Positions 7,533-16,009 of a DNA stretch of 30,220 nucleotides are shown one piece after another. Source of the stretch: JAJPXC01 sp964628905 (GTDB lineage: Bacteria > Bacteroidota > Bacteroidia > Bacteroidales > Muribaculaceae); contig CAZVNS010000024.1 in the NCBI GenBank assembly GCA_964628905.1, positions 1-30,220 on the forward strand, read 5' to 3'. The translations under genes were made by a program, and so were the position numbers. A model generated the notes under the pieces. The model made no database searches. It worked only from the letters and a program-made list of their open reading frames with translations, and was not told the DNA's origin. Every line of letters begins with the position of its first letter. Positions within the stretch are counted from its first letter, which is position 1.

Positions 7533-7918
7533 GTTGCAAAAGTACGAAATTTTCGCGAGCTAACAGCTGAGTTTCAAATATTATTATTAAATTTGCGCCT
7601 GATTTGGGATGATGGCTTTTGCCTTTATCCTGAATAAAGACATAGTGAGAGCGTTTTTGCTTTATCCTCTTCACGAAAATCGGCAAAAATTTTAGTACAG
7701 GATAGGCAGTCAAAGAACGCTCCATGCGTGCGCTATATACCACCCCACCATGCGCGGGGCTGATTATATATCGGCATGGCGTGGGGTGGACTGTTTATTG
7801 TACTAATGGCGTTTGCCGATGCCACGTGGAGAATAATCAGTGAACATTACCCACGCTTTCCACATTTTTAATACTTAAAAGGCCAACGAGAGGTAACCGA
7901 GGCAATATTTTACACGTA
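7533..7918. other. Non-coding stretch between the IS scar and the BspA-like gene
   Basis: No gene could be supported here. It contains the upstream region of the AlbA_2-like stub (minus), an inverted repeat at 7740-7789 and the leader of the BspA-like gene. A minus-strand open frame across 7399-7743 reads through the IS junction and lacks any protein-like pattern. No promoter with both TTG and TAnnTTTG at 19-20 nt spacing was found for the downstream gene. Confidence 0.6.
7740..7789. repeat. Inverted repeat upstream of the BspA-like gene
   Basis: Arms CCACCCCACCATGC (7740-7753) and GCATGGCGTGGGGTGG (7774-7789) pair with a two-base bulge around a 20-nt loop. It is G/C-rich in A/T-rich surroundings. 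Without a following T-run on either strand it is not a clear terminator; it could be an old mobile-element end or a structured leader element. Confidence 0.55.
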
Positions 7919-10633
7919 ATGAAACAGTTATTTATCGTTGCAGTCATGCTATTTGTCGCTTCACATTTGTATGCGACAGAAATCATCAAGGACTTTCAGC
8001 CTTCTGACATACCCTCGGCTTGGCAGCTCTCCAAAGATGAAGATCCTGACAACATAGTTGCATGGGGCGACATTGAAGAAAAGGGTCTTCTTGTCAATAG
8101 TGAAGTTGCAGGGTATTATCCTTGGGTAACATCCATGGCACAATTTGGCAATGTCTCTAAGGTAGAAATTGAGGTTTATTCAGATTACTCTCGATTGTCA
8201 ATTTCAGAAGTTAAGGTTGGAAATGTCTATTTAACCCCTGCGTCTGAATACGGATATGATGAAAATCCCGAAAAGTCATTTGTTTTCTTATCCGACTCAG
8301 AGACAAAGCCGATTGGGAGCATCTCAATCGCCTTTTCTGACATCAGCCGAAACAGTCTCTATTTGAAATCAATAAAGGTTACATTTAATCCTAATGGAGT
8401 TGACCGTGAATTAAAATGGTCTGTGTCAAATCTAAATGTAAACCTTGGCGAAGCTTTTGAAAATCCCACGTTGAGCGGCGAGAGTAGCGGTGTCACATTC
8501 ATGAGTTCAAATGAAGAAGTTGCCATAATAAACCCAATGGGCGTCGTGACACCATTGTCTGTTGGGAAAACAACCATTACCGCATCCTGCCCGGAAGATT
8601 ATCCTTGGGCGGCGGCTGAGAGTAGCTATAATCTTGAAGTTTCTTTTAATCTTGATGGCAATGGTACCTATGAAAGCGTCACACTTAGTCAGCCGGGGAC
8701 CCTCAAGGAAACCGTGATGGAGCTTGAAAGTGTCAAAATTCGCAGTATTAAAGTATCCGGCCCCATCAATGCTGCCGACATTGCTTATTTGCGAGAAACG
8801 ACTGGTCGCTTTTCCAATCTTCAAGAGATTGATCTCTCGGATGCAAATCTTGTAGCCGACAACATGCAATATGCAACCCTAGGAGGCAAGAACCACGATG
8901 TCGGAATGGGATATGACCAATATGTCTTCATCCTTAGTGATGATATGCATGTAGAAGAAAAGACAGAGTCAACCGGACTTGGCGGTGGTGTACGAACCTA
9001 TACATTTTTTGACAATCAACTTGCAGGCGCGTTCAATAGTCTAACAAATCTGAAAAGATTAGTTCTTCCTTCTTCCATATCTGAAGTATCTCCATTTATC
9101 GCTTATGGTTGTACAAGTTTAGTAGATATAATCCTACCTGAAAATTATACCGAAATTGGACAAGGAGCTTTTGGAGAATGTTCTTCACTATCTTCAATTC
9201 CGACTTCTGCTTATTGTGATAATGTCGCAGAAGCAGCATTTTACAATTCCGGCTTAGCTGTATTTGATTTTTCAGGAATCAAATGTATTGGTAAAGAGGG
9301 TTTCAGAAACACCAAACTATCAGGGACACTCAATTTGTCGAATATTCATTCAATTGATGAACGAGCATTCTACGATACAAATGACATTACCGATGTTGCC
9401 TTCGGAAATAACTTGAAATCTATTGGAAATGCAGCCTTACGTCTGACTGGGCTTAAAGGCAAATTGATGTTACCTAATGGCTGTGAGAGTATTGGCGATG
9501 AAGCCTTTGCTGACACCGAGATTTCAGAAATAGAAATTCCGGAAACTTGTCTTAATATTGGAATGAATCCGTTTGACCGAACCCCTTGGTATGATAATGC
9601 TAAACTATCTGCTAAGGCTGATGAAGTGATATATTTAAATCACATTGCACTCGCGTATAAGACTGACGCAGCAGCACATTCTTCGGAAGATTGGACTTTG
9701 TCACTTGCTTTTCGCGAGGGTACGTTGACGGTTGCTGATGGGTTTGCTTATTATTTTTATGATTATGGTAATGATAAAATCACTTCTGTTACCTTACCGT
9801 CAACGTTAAAATGGATTGGAAACAAAGCGTTCTACAATGTACTTCGTAATACAGAACAGATTATATTCCCTGATGCATTGGAACACATTGGGTCAGAAGC
9901 ATTCTATTATTGTGGGGTAGGCAGCGTTACACTGGGATCTAATATCTCAGCCATTGGTGAATACGCTTTTGGATTCTGTGATGGATTGGTAAAAGTCAAT
10001 TATAATGTTCCAAATGCCACAGGTTCCTTTATATTTAGTTCTTGCAAGGGGCTTGAAATGGTAAAATTCGGTGCAGAAGTTCAAAGTATTCCCGATTTTG
10101 CGTTTGCTTATTGTTCTGCATTAGTTAAATATGAGTTTGAAAACCTTACGCTACCACAAAATGCAAGAGTAGCTTCGCTAACCAGCAACGATAATGGCTT
10201 CACTATTGGCGAGTCCGTTTTTGCCGAATGTTCAAATCTTACATCAGCAGTATTACCATTTAACATTACGTATGTTGGGGAACACGCGTTTGAGGAAACA
10301 TCCTTAAAAACAATTTATTGTTTTGCGTATACCCCGATTGACATTGATTCATCAGACATTTTTTCAAACGGCAAGAACACAACTATTTATGTACCGCAAG
10401 AAAATGAAGCAGCATATGAAGCCGATCCGAACTGGAGTAAATGCAATATCGTTGGCACAGATATGAGTGCTTCTATAGAGGATATCTATGCTGAATTTGA
10501 CGAACAATCCATCGTAAAAGTTTTCACTTTACATGGAACGGAAATTTACGAAGGTCAATTCTCATCAATAAATGTTCCTGCTGGTATTTATATTGTGGTG
10601 TCCAAAGACAAGACATTCAAGATTAAAATATAG
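7919..10633 (+). CDS. BspA-like leucine-rich repeat surface protein with Ig-like domain and T9SS-type tail
   Basis: The 904-residue protein starts with a signal peptide (MKQLFIVAVMLFVASHLYA). A beta-rich region of about 140 residues follows, then a bacterial Ig-like (BIG_2) domain at about 161-243 (SSNEEVAIINPMGVVTPLSVGKTTITASC). A long array of LRR_5/BspA repeats runs from about 285 to 830, with recurring IGxxAFxxC and LKxIxLPxxL patterns (SIGDEAFADTEISEIEIP, HIGSEAFYYCGVGSVTLG). The last 50 residues (VKVFTLHGTEIYEGQFSS then PAGIYIVVSKDKTFKIKI) match the style of type IX secretion sorting tails. It is therefore probably exported and surface-bound, with adhesion or host/glycan contact as the usual family role; ligand unknown. 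Codon use is clearly A/T-richer than in flanking housekeeping genes, and both sides are truncated genes, suggesting acquisition. A terminator follows at 10724. Confidence 0.85.
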   Translation: MKQLFIVAVMLFVASHLYATEIIKDFQPSDIPSAWQLSKDEDPDNIVAWGDIEEKGLLVNSEVAGYYPWVTSMAQFGNVSKVEIEVYSDYSRLSISEVKVGNVYLTPASEYGYDENPEKSFVFLSDSETKPIGSISIAFSDISRNSLYLKSIKVTFNPNGVDRELKWSVSNLNVNLGEAFENPTLSGESSGVTFMSSNEEVAIINPMGVVTPLSVGKTTITASCPEDYPWAAAESSYNLEVSFNLDGNGTYESVTLSQPGTLKETVMELESVKIRSIKVSGPINAADIAYLRETTGRFSNLQEIDLSDANLVADNMQYATLGGKNHDVGMGYDQYVFILSDDMHVEEKTESTGLGGGVRTYTFFDNQLAGAFNSLTNLKRLVLPSSISEVSPFIAYGCTSLVDIILPENYTEIGQGAFGECSSLSSIPTSAYCDNVAEAAFYNSGLAVFDFSGIKCIGKEGFRNTKLSGTLNLSNIHSIDERAFYDTNDITDVAFGNNLKSIGNAALRLTGLKGKLMLPNGCESIGDEAFADTEISEIEIPETCLNIGMNPFDRTPWYDNAKLSAKADEVIYLNHIALAYKTDAAAHSSEDWTLSLAFREGTLTVADGFAYYFYDYGNDKITSVTLPSTLKWIGNKAFYNVLRNTEQIIFPDALEHIGSEAFYYCGVGSVTLGSNISAIGEYAFGFCDGLVKVNYNVPNATGSFIFSSCKGLEMVKFGAEVQSIPDFAFAYCSALVKYEFENLTLPQNARVASLTSNDNGFTIGESVFAECSNLTSAVLPFNITYVGEHAFEETSLKTIYCFAYTPIDIDSSDIFSNGKNTTIYVPQENEAAYEADPNWSKCNIVGTDMSASIEDIYAEFDEQSIVKVFTLHGTEIYEGQFSSINVPAGIYIVVSKDKTFKIKI

Positions 10634-10956
10634 AATTGGGGCGTTGCGGCACTGCCGCCGGGCTAAGCGGTTGAACCGTTGAGCCTGTAGTCTCAACCCA
10701 TTCGGGCAAATATCGCTAACGCGGACTCTCGGATTAATCCGGGAGTCTGTTGTTTTTGTACCCCTCGCCACCGCAAGGGAGAGCGGTTGGTCGCTTTGGG
10801 AGGGAGCGAAAGCCGCAAGGGGTTAAGTATGAACGGAGTCTCCTCCTTGGCGGGTCTGCCTGTTCGCATATGAGTTCTTATTATGGGTACAGAGGTAACC
10901 ATAAATAATGACATTTTGCAAACTTTTAAGCATTTATTTTCAGAGATTAAGCTGTT
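10634..10956. other. Non-coding junction between the BspA-like gene and the nhaA stub
   Basis: These 323 bases hold no supportable gene. They contain a GCGGCA/TGCCGC element right after the BspA-like stop, the terminator at 10724-10757 and a G/C-rich tract (about 10755-10860) unlike the A/T-rich gene before it. Short frames on the minus strand through the tract look like translations of an intergenic repeat rather than a protein. The right edge merges with the broken 3' end of nhaA. Confidence 0.6.
10724..10757 (+). terminator. Rho-independent terminator after the BspA-like gene
   Basis: GACTCTCGGATT (10724-10735) pairs with AATCCGGGAGTC (10736-10747), with one G-T pair, and is followed by TGTTGTTTTT. 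Closing bases at the centre must open to form the loop. It ends the 7919-10633 gene about 90 bp after its stop. Confidence 0.75.
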
Positions 10957-11277
10957 TTAGGTACTTTTTATGGGAAAACTCAGATTGATCTCGAGGCCTA
11001 TAGTGAAAAGGAATATCGCCATCAACGCATCGTTGATGAACTGCAACACCGACATCGGATGTCCACCATGACTCAGCAGATTAAAGCCACCGACCTGCAG
11101 CCGCATCTTCTGATCCCAAAATTCCACATATAGCGTGTTGAGTCCGGGCACATTGGCCACAAACAGCGCAAGCACCGTTGCCGCCATCAGTATATTACCT
11201 CCTGAAATATGGCGGCGAAGCGCTTGCTTGGCTGAATAAAAGACCCTATGCTGACTTGATTCTGTTACATCCTTCAT
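10957..11277 (-). pseudogene. nhaA: Na+/H+ antiporter NhaA, N-terminal stub
   Basis: NhaA exchanges Na+ for H+ across the inner membrane. This frame begins normally (RRHISGGNILMAATVLALFVANVPG as helix I, then FINDALMAIFLFTIGLEI, the conserved helix II block). Right after GLEI, where KRE normally follows, the sequence becomes NLSFPIKST and stops at 10957. The full protein is about 390-440 residues, so about three quarters is missing, including the paired aspartates of the ion site. The break lies near 10984. The gene follows the TPR gene by 45 bp on the same strand. It is not functional as an antiporter. Confidence 0.85.
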
Positions 11278-11322
11278 AATCTCTCATATTTAAGGATATA
11301 ACATCTAAAGAGCGTGGCGTGT

Positions 11323-12765
11323 TCAGAAAGTAGGCGGCGTGTCGGCGCTTATCGGGAGTATTGGGTCGAGCTTGCTAAGCTCCTTAGCGTTGAGCGTCGC
11401 CATGTTTTCACGGAGAGTGTGCATATAGTATCGCACTCCAGTGTTGCGCACGCGCTCGCCGGGCGAGGGGAAGATGGCGGAGCGATTGCTCTCGATCCAC
11501 TCGTCGATAAACTTCGTAGCCTTGGCCTTATGCCGCAGTCGCACTAACGTAAGCGCATAGATCAGCGACACCATGGGTGTGTACCTTGGTGTATAGAGCG
11601 GCTCATCCGGATTGTCAAACAATTGCTCTATCTCACGGTATTCTCCCGCAAGATAGAGAGCCGTGACCATCACCTCAAATCCAGCGGCGAGGTGGTATAT
11701 TTGGTGATATGCCTGGAGCAATTTGGCAATCGCATGGTAATGAGCCTCGAAAGCAAGATGCTGAGCCATCTGCATCAAAGACTCCTCAGTGAGCGACTCG
11801 CAATGGACTACAAACAGCCTGATCATGGAGAAATCTATATCTTCAGCTATCTCCAGATATGATTGCATAAGATCCATGTTGCCGGGATTGAGCTTTAGAT
11901 AATGCTCATAGACCTTTACAGCAGCTTCGTTGCCGAAAGCTGTTTGCTCAGCCAGACCGAGGGTGCGTATGAGCATGGTATTATTTGGATCTTCTGCAGC
12001 TTTAGCCCTAAGCTTGGGCAGTAGCTCAGACACATCCATGTCGCGAAGCAACATCAGCTGGGTCTTTATGGCAAGGGCCTCCGTCATCTCTCCATCAATC
12101 GCCAAGGCATAATCCACGGCATTGAGAGCCTCGTCATACTGATCTTTCTCGCCGTAAGCCCTGGCAAGCATTGTCCAGTAGGGGGCGTAGAAGGGCTCTA
12201 TGGAGGTAAGTTCGTCGACGAGCTTTATCACCGTATCATTATCCCCGGCCATCGACGACATCACAGCCACCTCGTAGAGCAATGTCGGAGTGTAGCTGGT
12301 CTTACGTTTAAGCTCGTCGATATGGGCCAGCACCCAATCGAGGCGGTTGAGCGTGTTGGCGGCGTCAACCAACTGTATCAACGTCTCATCATCCATCTGG
12401 GGATAGGCCCCCAACAGGTCTTGAAGCCTTTGATCAAGCTCCTCACCTTCAGGCCCATCAAGCCGTAGCCGGAGGATATCCCACATCGGGTTTCGCTCAT
12501 GCTCTCCTTCAAGGAGAGCGCGAGCCATATCCTCACGCTCTATGAAATAATAGTAGAAGGCCTTACGCACTCGCAGAGGATCACTGTCAGGGTATAGACA
12601 CTGGCCTAAGGCAATCACCTCGGTGCGGGTAGCATCGTCGTTTTGGTCGCCCGCATAGTCGAATATGTCAATCAAGTCAGTTTCGTCGAAGAATGGAGTC
12701 TCCGGTGTTGGCGAAGTGACTGATCGCTTAAATTCCTGATATAGCTGCTCTCTTGTACGTTCCAC
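11323..12765 (-). CDS. Tetratricopeptide-repeat protein of unknown role
   Basis: The 480-residue protein has no signal peptide or membrane helix and is probably cytoplasmic. The N-terminal part resembles a bacteroidal family opening (YQEFKRSVTSPTPETPFFDE then TDLIDIFDYAGDQNDD). TPR-like helix pairs run through the middle and C-terminal parts, clearest at YWTMLARAYGEKDQYDEALN (about residues 192-211) and IRTLGLAEQTAFGNEAAVKV (about 264-283), each with the W/L-G-Y-A-P spacing of TPRs. Such domains mediate protein contacts; no partner or activity can be read from the sequence. It starts 15 bp after the glnS stop and is probably co-transcribed with glnS, followed by the nhaA stub. Confidence 0.85.
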   Translation of the reverse strand: MERTREQLYQEFKRSVTSPTPETPFFDETDLIDIFDYAGDQNDDATRTEVIALGQCLYPDSDPLRVRKAFYYYFIEREDMARALLEGEHERNPMWDILRLRLDGPEGEELDQRLQDLLGAYPQMDDETLIQLVDAANTLNRLDWVLAHIDELKRKTSYTPTLLYEVAVMSSMAGDNDTVIKLVDELTSIEPFYAPYWTMLARAYGEKDQYDEALNAVDYALAIDGEMTEALAIKTQLMLLRDMDVSELLPKLRAKAAEDPNNTMLIRTLGLAEQTAFGNEAAVKVYEHYLKLNPGNMDLMQSYLEIAEDIDFSMIRLFVVHCESLTEESLMQMAQHLAFEAHYHAIAKLLQAYHQIYHLAAGFEVMVTALYLAGEYREIEQLFDNPDEPLYTPRYTPMVSLIYALTLVRLRHKAKATKFIDEWIESNRSAIFPSPGERVRNTGVRYYMHTLRENMATLNAKELSKLDPILPISADTPPTF

Positions 12766-12780
12766 GTGTTTTTTCTCCTA

Positions 12781-14487
12781 TTATTTCTTCTGGGCTTTTT
12801 CCCAGCTATCTTTCAATGCGATGGCGCGGTTGAATATGAGGTGTTCGGGAGTCGAGTCATAGTCGGGGGTGAAGTATCCTATGCGCTGGAATTGGAATTT
12901 GGCTCCCCGTTTAGCATTTTCTGCAAGGAATGGCTCCACCTTTACTCCTTCAACCACCCTGAGCGATTCGGGATTGAGCATCTCGCGGAAGTCGCGCTCG
13001 GTTTCAGCGGCGGGGTTCTCTACATTAAACAGACGGTCGTAGAGGCGTACTGTGGTGTCGACAGCCGTGTCAGCCGCTACCCAGTGTAAAGTGCCCTTAA
13101 CCTTGCGTGCCGCTCCGGGAAGCCCTGAGCGGGTATCCGGATCGTAGCTGCAACGCACCTCAGTGATGTTGCCATCAGCATCCTTGACCACCTCGTCGCA
13201 CTTGATGATGTAAGCCCCCTTAAGGCGTACCTCACCGCCGGGGAACAGGCGGAAGTACTTCTTGGGGGGATTTTCCATGAAGTCATCCTGCTCGATATAG
13301 ATTTCGCGGGAGAAGGGCATCTGGTGAGTCCCGGCATTGGAGTCCTCGGGATTATTCTCCATCTCCACCATCTCGGTCTGTCCTTCGGGATAGTTGGTGA
13401 TAACAAGTTTCAGCGGATTGAGTACAGCCATACCGCGGGTAGCGATACGGTTAAGATCCTCACGCACCGCATGCTCCAGCAGGGCTACTGAGTTGAGGGC
13501 CTCAAACTTGGTGTATCCGATGCGGTCGATGAAGTTGCGTATCGACTGCGGGGTGAAGCCACGACGGCGCATTCCCGATATGGTGGGCATGCGGGGATCA
13601 TCCCATCCGGCCACAAGGCCCTCCTTTACAAGCTGCAGTAACTTTCGCTTGCTCATCACGGTGTATGTGAGGTTGAGGCGGTTGAACTCAATCTGTCGGG
13701 GGCGGTAGGTTTCATCGGCCAGCTCATCGACAAACAAGTCGTAGAGCGGGCGGTGAGGTACAAACTCCAAGGTGCATATCGAGTGGGTCACACCCTCGAA
13801 GTAGTCGCTCTGGCCATGGGCGAAGTCATACATCGGGTACACCTTCCATGTGGTGCCGGTGCGATGGTGTGGATGGTTGATAATGCGGTACATGATGGGA
13901 TCGCGGAAGTGCATGTTGTCAGACGCCATATCGATTTTGGCGCGGAGCACTCGCGAGCCCTCGGCAAACTCTCCTGCATTCATCCTATGGAACAGGTCGA
14001 GGTTTTCCTCCGGGGTGCGGTCGCGGTAAGGAGAGTTCTGGCCGGGTTGTGTGGGAGTACCCTTCTGCGCGGCTATCTCTTCCGAAGTCTGATCGTCGAC
14101 GTAGGCTTTACCCTCCTTAATCATGCGTTCGGCCAATGCATACAGTTTGGGGAAATAGTCTGAGGCATAGTATTCACGATCGCCCCAGTCAAATCCGAGC
14201 CAGTGGATATCCTCCTTGATTGAGTCGACATACTCCACATCCTCCTTCACCGGGTTGGTGTCGTCGAAACGCAAGTTGCAAGTGCCGCCAAACTTCTCAG
14301 CCACACCAAAGTCCATGCATATTGCCTTAGCATGTCCTATATGCAGATATCCGTTAGGCTCCGGGGGGAAACGAGTGTTCAAACGTCCTCCATTCTTGCC
14401 GGCAGCGAGATCGTCGGCTACTATTTGCTCTACGAAATTCAATCCTTTTGACTCAGACTCCTGAGCATTGATGTCATTTTCGGCCAT
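12781..14487 (-). CDS. glnS: Glutamine-tRNA ligase (GlnRS)
   Basis: GlnRS charges tRNA-Gln directly with glutamine. The 568-residue protein has the class I signature PPEPNGYLHIGHAKAI (HIGH at about residues 49-52), characteristic of GlnRS rather than bacterial GluRS. The KMSKS-equivalent appears as VMSKRKLLQLV. The GlnRS-specific beta-barrel anticodon-binding region occupies the last 220 residues (FRLFPGGEVRLKGAYIIKCD; ending FNRAIALKDSWEKAQKK). Length is typical. It heads a minus-strand group with the TPR gene 15 bp downstream. A possible -7 box is seen at 14524-14531. Presence of GlnRS implies that tRNA-Gln need not be made through the amidotransferase route in this organism. Confidence 0.97.
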   Translation of the reverse strand: MAENDINAQESESKGLNFVEQIVADDLAAGKNGGRLNTRFPPEPNGYLHIGHAKAICMDFGVAEKFGGTCNLRFDDTNPVKEDVEYVDSIKEDIHWLGFDWGDREYYASDYFPKLYALAERMIKEGKAYVDDQTSEEIAAQKGTPTQPGQNSPYRDRTPEENLDLFHRMNAGEFAEGSRVLRAKIDMASDNMHFRDPIMYRIINHPHHRTGTTWKVYPMYDFAHGQSDYFEGVTHSICTLEFVPHRPLYDLFVDELADETYRPRQIEFNRLNLTYTVMSKRKLLQLVKEGLVAGWDDPRMPTISGMRRRGFTPQSIRNFIDRIGYTKFEALNSVALLEHAVREDLNRIATRGMAVLNPLKLVITNYPEGQTEMVEMENNPEDSNAGTHQMPFSREIYIEQDDFMENPPKKYFRLFPGGEVRLKGAYIIKCDEVVKDADGNITEVRCSYDPDTRSGLPGAARKVKGTLHWVAADTAVDTTVRLYDRLFNVENPAAETERDFREMLNPESLRVVEGVKVEPFLAENAKRGAKFQFQRIGYFTPDYDSTPEHLIFNRAIALKDSWEKAQKK

Positions 14488-14523
14488 TATATTTTGCTGT
14501 TTAATAGTTTACATTTTAAGATG

Positions 14524-14531
14524 CAAAATTA
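14524..14531 (-). promoter_or_regulatory. Possible -7 box for glnS
   Basis: TAATTTTG on the minus strand, 36 nt before the glnS ATG, matches TAnnTTTG. No TTG sits at 19-20 nt upstream, so only half of the promoter pattern is seen. Confidence 0.4.
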
Positions 14532-14576
14532 ACTCAATTTTCGCAATTATTCCTAACTTCGATGGCGGAATTTTAA

Positions 14577-14584
14577 TATCTTTG
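14577..14584 (+). promoter_or_regulatory. Possible -7 box for rmuC
   Basis: TATCTTTG, 43 nt before the rmuC ATG, is the same octamer as in the IS promoter at 7147. A matching TTG at the expected spacing is not evident. It lies back to back with the possible glnS box in the 140-bp divergent gap. Confidence 0.45.
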
Positions 14585-14627
14585 TAAAAAATCCAACATT
14601 CCACCATCCATCTACCCTACTTCGCTC

Positions 14628-15989
14628 ATGGACATAGCTCTTACCGTATCCATTATCACCATTTTAGCCGCTATAATAGCTTTAGTAATCATATACCGCA
14701 GCTCGTCATCGCTCCAAGGCCGCATTCGTCAGCTATCGGAGGATGGTGAAATAAAGTCACGCCAGAACGCTGCGCTCGAAGCTCGCAACCAGGCTCTCGC
14801 AGACCAATGTTCCCGACTGGAATCGCAATCGCTGCAACTCACCGAGCAGCTGCAACACGCCCAAAGCCGACATAGCGATGACGCTCAGACCATCAGCCGA
14901 CTTCAGGAGCGCCTCACCATGGCCCAGGAGGCGCATGCCAAGATGATAGAGGACAACGAGGTGCGCTTCCGCGACCTCGCCACCCAGGTGCTCCAAGCCA
15001 ACTCACGCGACCTGCGCGAGCAGAGCCAACTCCAGCTGTCACAACTACTGTCACCCCTAAAGGAGAACATCGAGGCCTTCAAGAAGACTGTTACAGACAC
15101 ATACAACAGCGAAGCACGCGAGAGATTTTCGTTGCAGGAGCGCATCCGCGAACTCATCGAGCTCAACAACACCATCTCGCAAGAAGCCCGCCAACTCTCC
15201 ACCGCACTCCGCGGCAACAACAAAATGCAAGGCGACTGGGGCGAGATGATACTCGAAGCGATACTTGAGAAGTCAGGCCTGACCAAAGGACGGGAGTTTG
15301 ATGTGCAAGTCACCACCGACACCCAAGGCAACTCACTGCGTGACAACTCCGGCACTCTGCTCCGCCCCGACGTGGTGGTATACTATCCCGACGGACGCTG
15401 TGTGGTCATCGACTCCAAGGTATCTCTCTCAGCCTACATCGACCTCGTCAATTGCACCGACCCCGACCAAGCCACTGCACTCGGACACAGCCACGTCGCC
15501 TCTGTGCGCCGCCACATTGCAGAGCTTGCCGGCAAAAACTACCAGGACTTCGTAGGCGACCGACACACCGACTTCGTGATGATGTTCATACCCAACGAGG
15601 GCGCTTACATCCAAGCGATGCAACTCGACTCACATCTTTGGCAGGACGCTTACGACTCCCGCGTGCTCATCGTGTCCCCCACCCACCTAATCTCGGCCCT
15701 CCGACTTGTGGAGCAGCTTTGGAGGCAGGATCGCGTGCGCTCCAACGTCGAGAAGATCGCCACCGAGGGTGGAAATATGTACGACAAGCTCGTGGGATTT
15801 ATCGCCGACATGAAAAACATAGAGAAATCAATCAACCAAACCCGCGAAGCCTACGACAAAGCCATCAACAAGCTCTCCGACGGCCGCGGCTCACTCGTAA
15901 GCCGAGCCGAGAAGATGCGCCAACTCGGAGCCAAAGTCTCCAAGTCAATCCCCCAGGATCTCCTCCCCGACTCCCCTACCGAACCATAA
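14628..15989 (+). CDS. rmuC: RmuC-family DNA recombination/rearrangement-limiting protein
   Basis: RmuC proteins are predicted nucleases that limit inversions at short inverted repeats; the biochemical activity remains poorly defined. The 453-residue product has an N-terminal membrane anchor (LTVSIITILAAIIALVIIY, residues 5-23) and a long coiled coil to about residue 140 (LSEDGEIKSRQNAALEARNQ and similar). The conserved RmuC core follows: NKMQGDWGEMILEAILEKSG at about 198-217 and the PD-(D/E)XK-like strand pair PDVVVYYPDGRCVVIDSKVS at about 247-266, then MFIPNEGAYIQA. The start ATG follows a possible -7 box. It converges on the HipA-like remnant; the two stop codons are adjacent, with an 11-bp duplication across them. 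Confidence 0.93.
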   Translation: MDIALTVSIITILAAIIALVIIYRSSSSLQGRIRQLSEDGEIKSRQNAALEARNQALADQCSRLESQSLQLTEQLQHAQSRHSDDAQTISRLQERLTMAQEAHAKMIEDNEVRFRDLATQVLQANSRDLREQSQLQLSQLLSPLKENIEAFKKTVTDTYNSEARERFSLQERIRELIELNNTISQEARQLSTALRGNNKMQGDWGEMILEAILEKSGLTKGREFDVQVTTDTQGNSLRDNSGTLLRPDVVVYYPDGRCVVIDSKVSLSAYIDLVNCTDPDQATALGHSHVASVRRHIAELAGKNYQDFVGDRHTDFVMMFIPNEGAYIQAMQLDSHLWQDAYDSRVLIVSPTHLISALRLVEQLWRQDRVRSNVEKIATEGGNMYDKLVGFIADMKNIEKSINQTREAYDKAINKLSDGRGSLVSRAEKMRQLGAKVSKSIPQDLLPDSPTEP

Positions 15990-16009
15990 TCATACCCTAA
16001 TCATACCCT
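15988..16009. repeat. 11-bp tandem duplication at the rmuC / hipA-remnant junction
   Basis: AATCATACCCT occurs twice in a row (15988-15998 and 15999-16009). The first copy contains the last bases of the rmuC stop and the complement of the stop of the minus-strand remnant. Removing one copy would change the last residues of the remnant's frame, so the duplication has altered its C-terminus. Confidence 0.8.

Noticed and set aside
7399..7743. A 114-codon minus-strand open frame
   Set aside because: It crosses the IS fusion point, so its frame is composite, and it shows no family pattern. The MDEAKL frame in the same place is more protein-like and has a -7 box.
10693..10914. A 73-codon minus-strand open frame in the junction after the BspA-like gene
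   Set aside because: It reads back through the terminator stem and a G/C-rich intergenic tract; it resembles a translated repeat rather than a gene.
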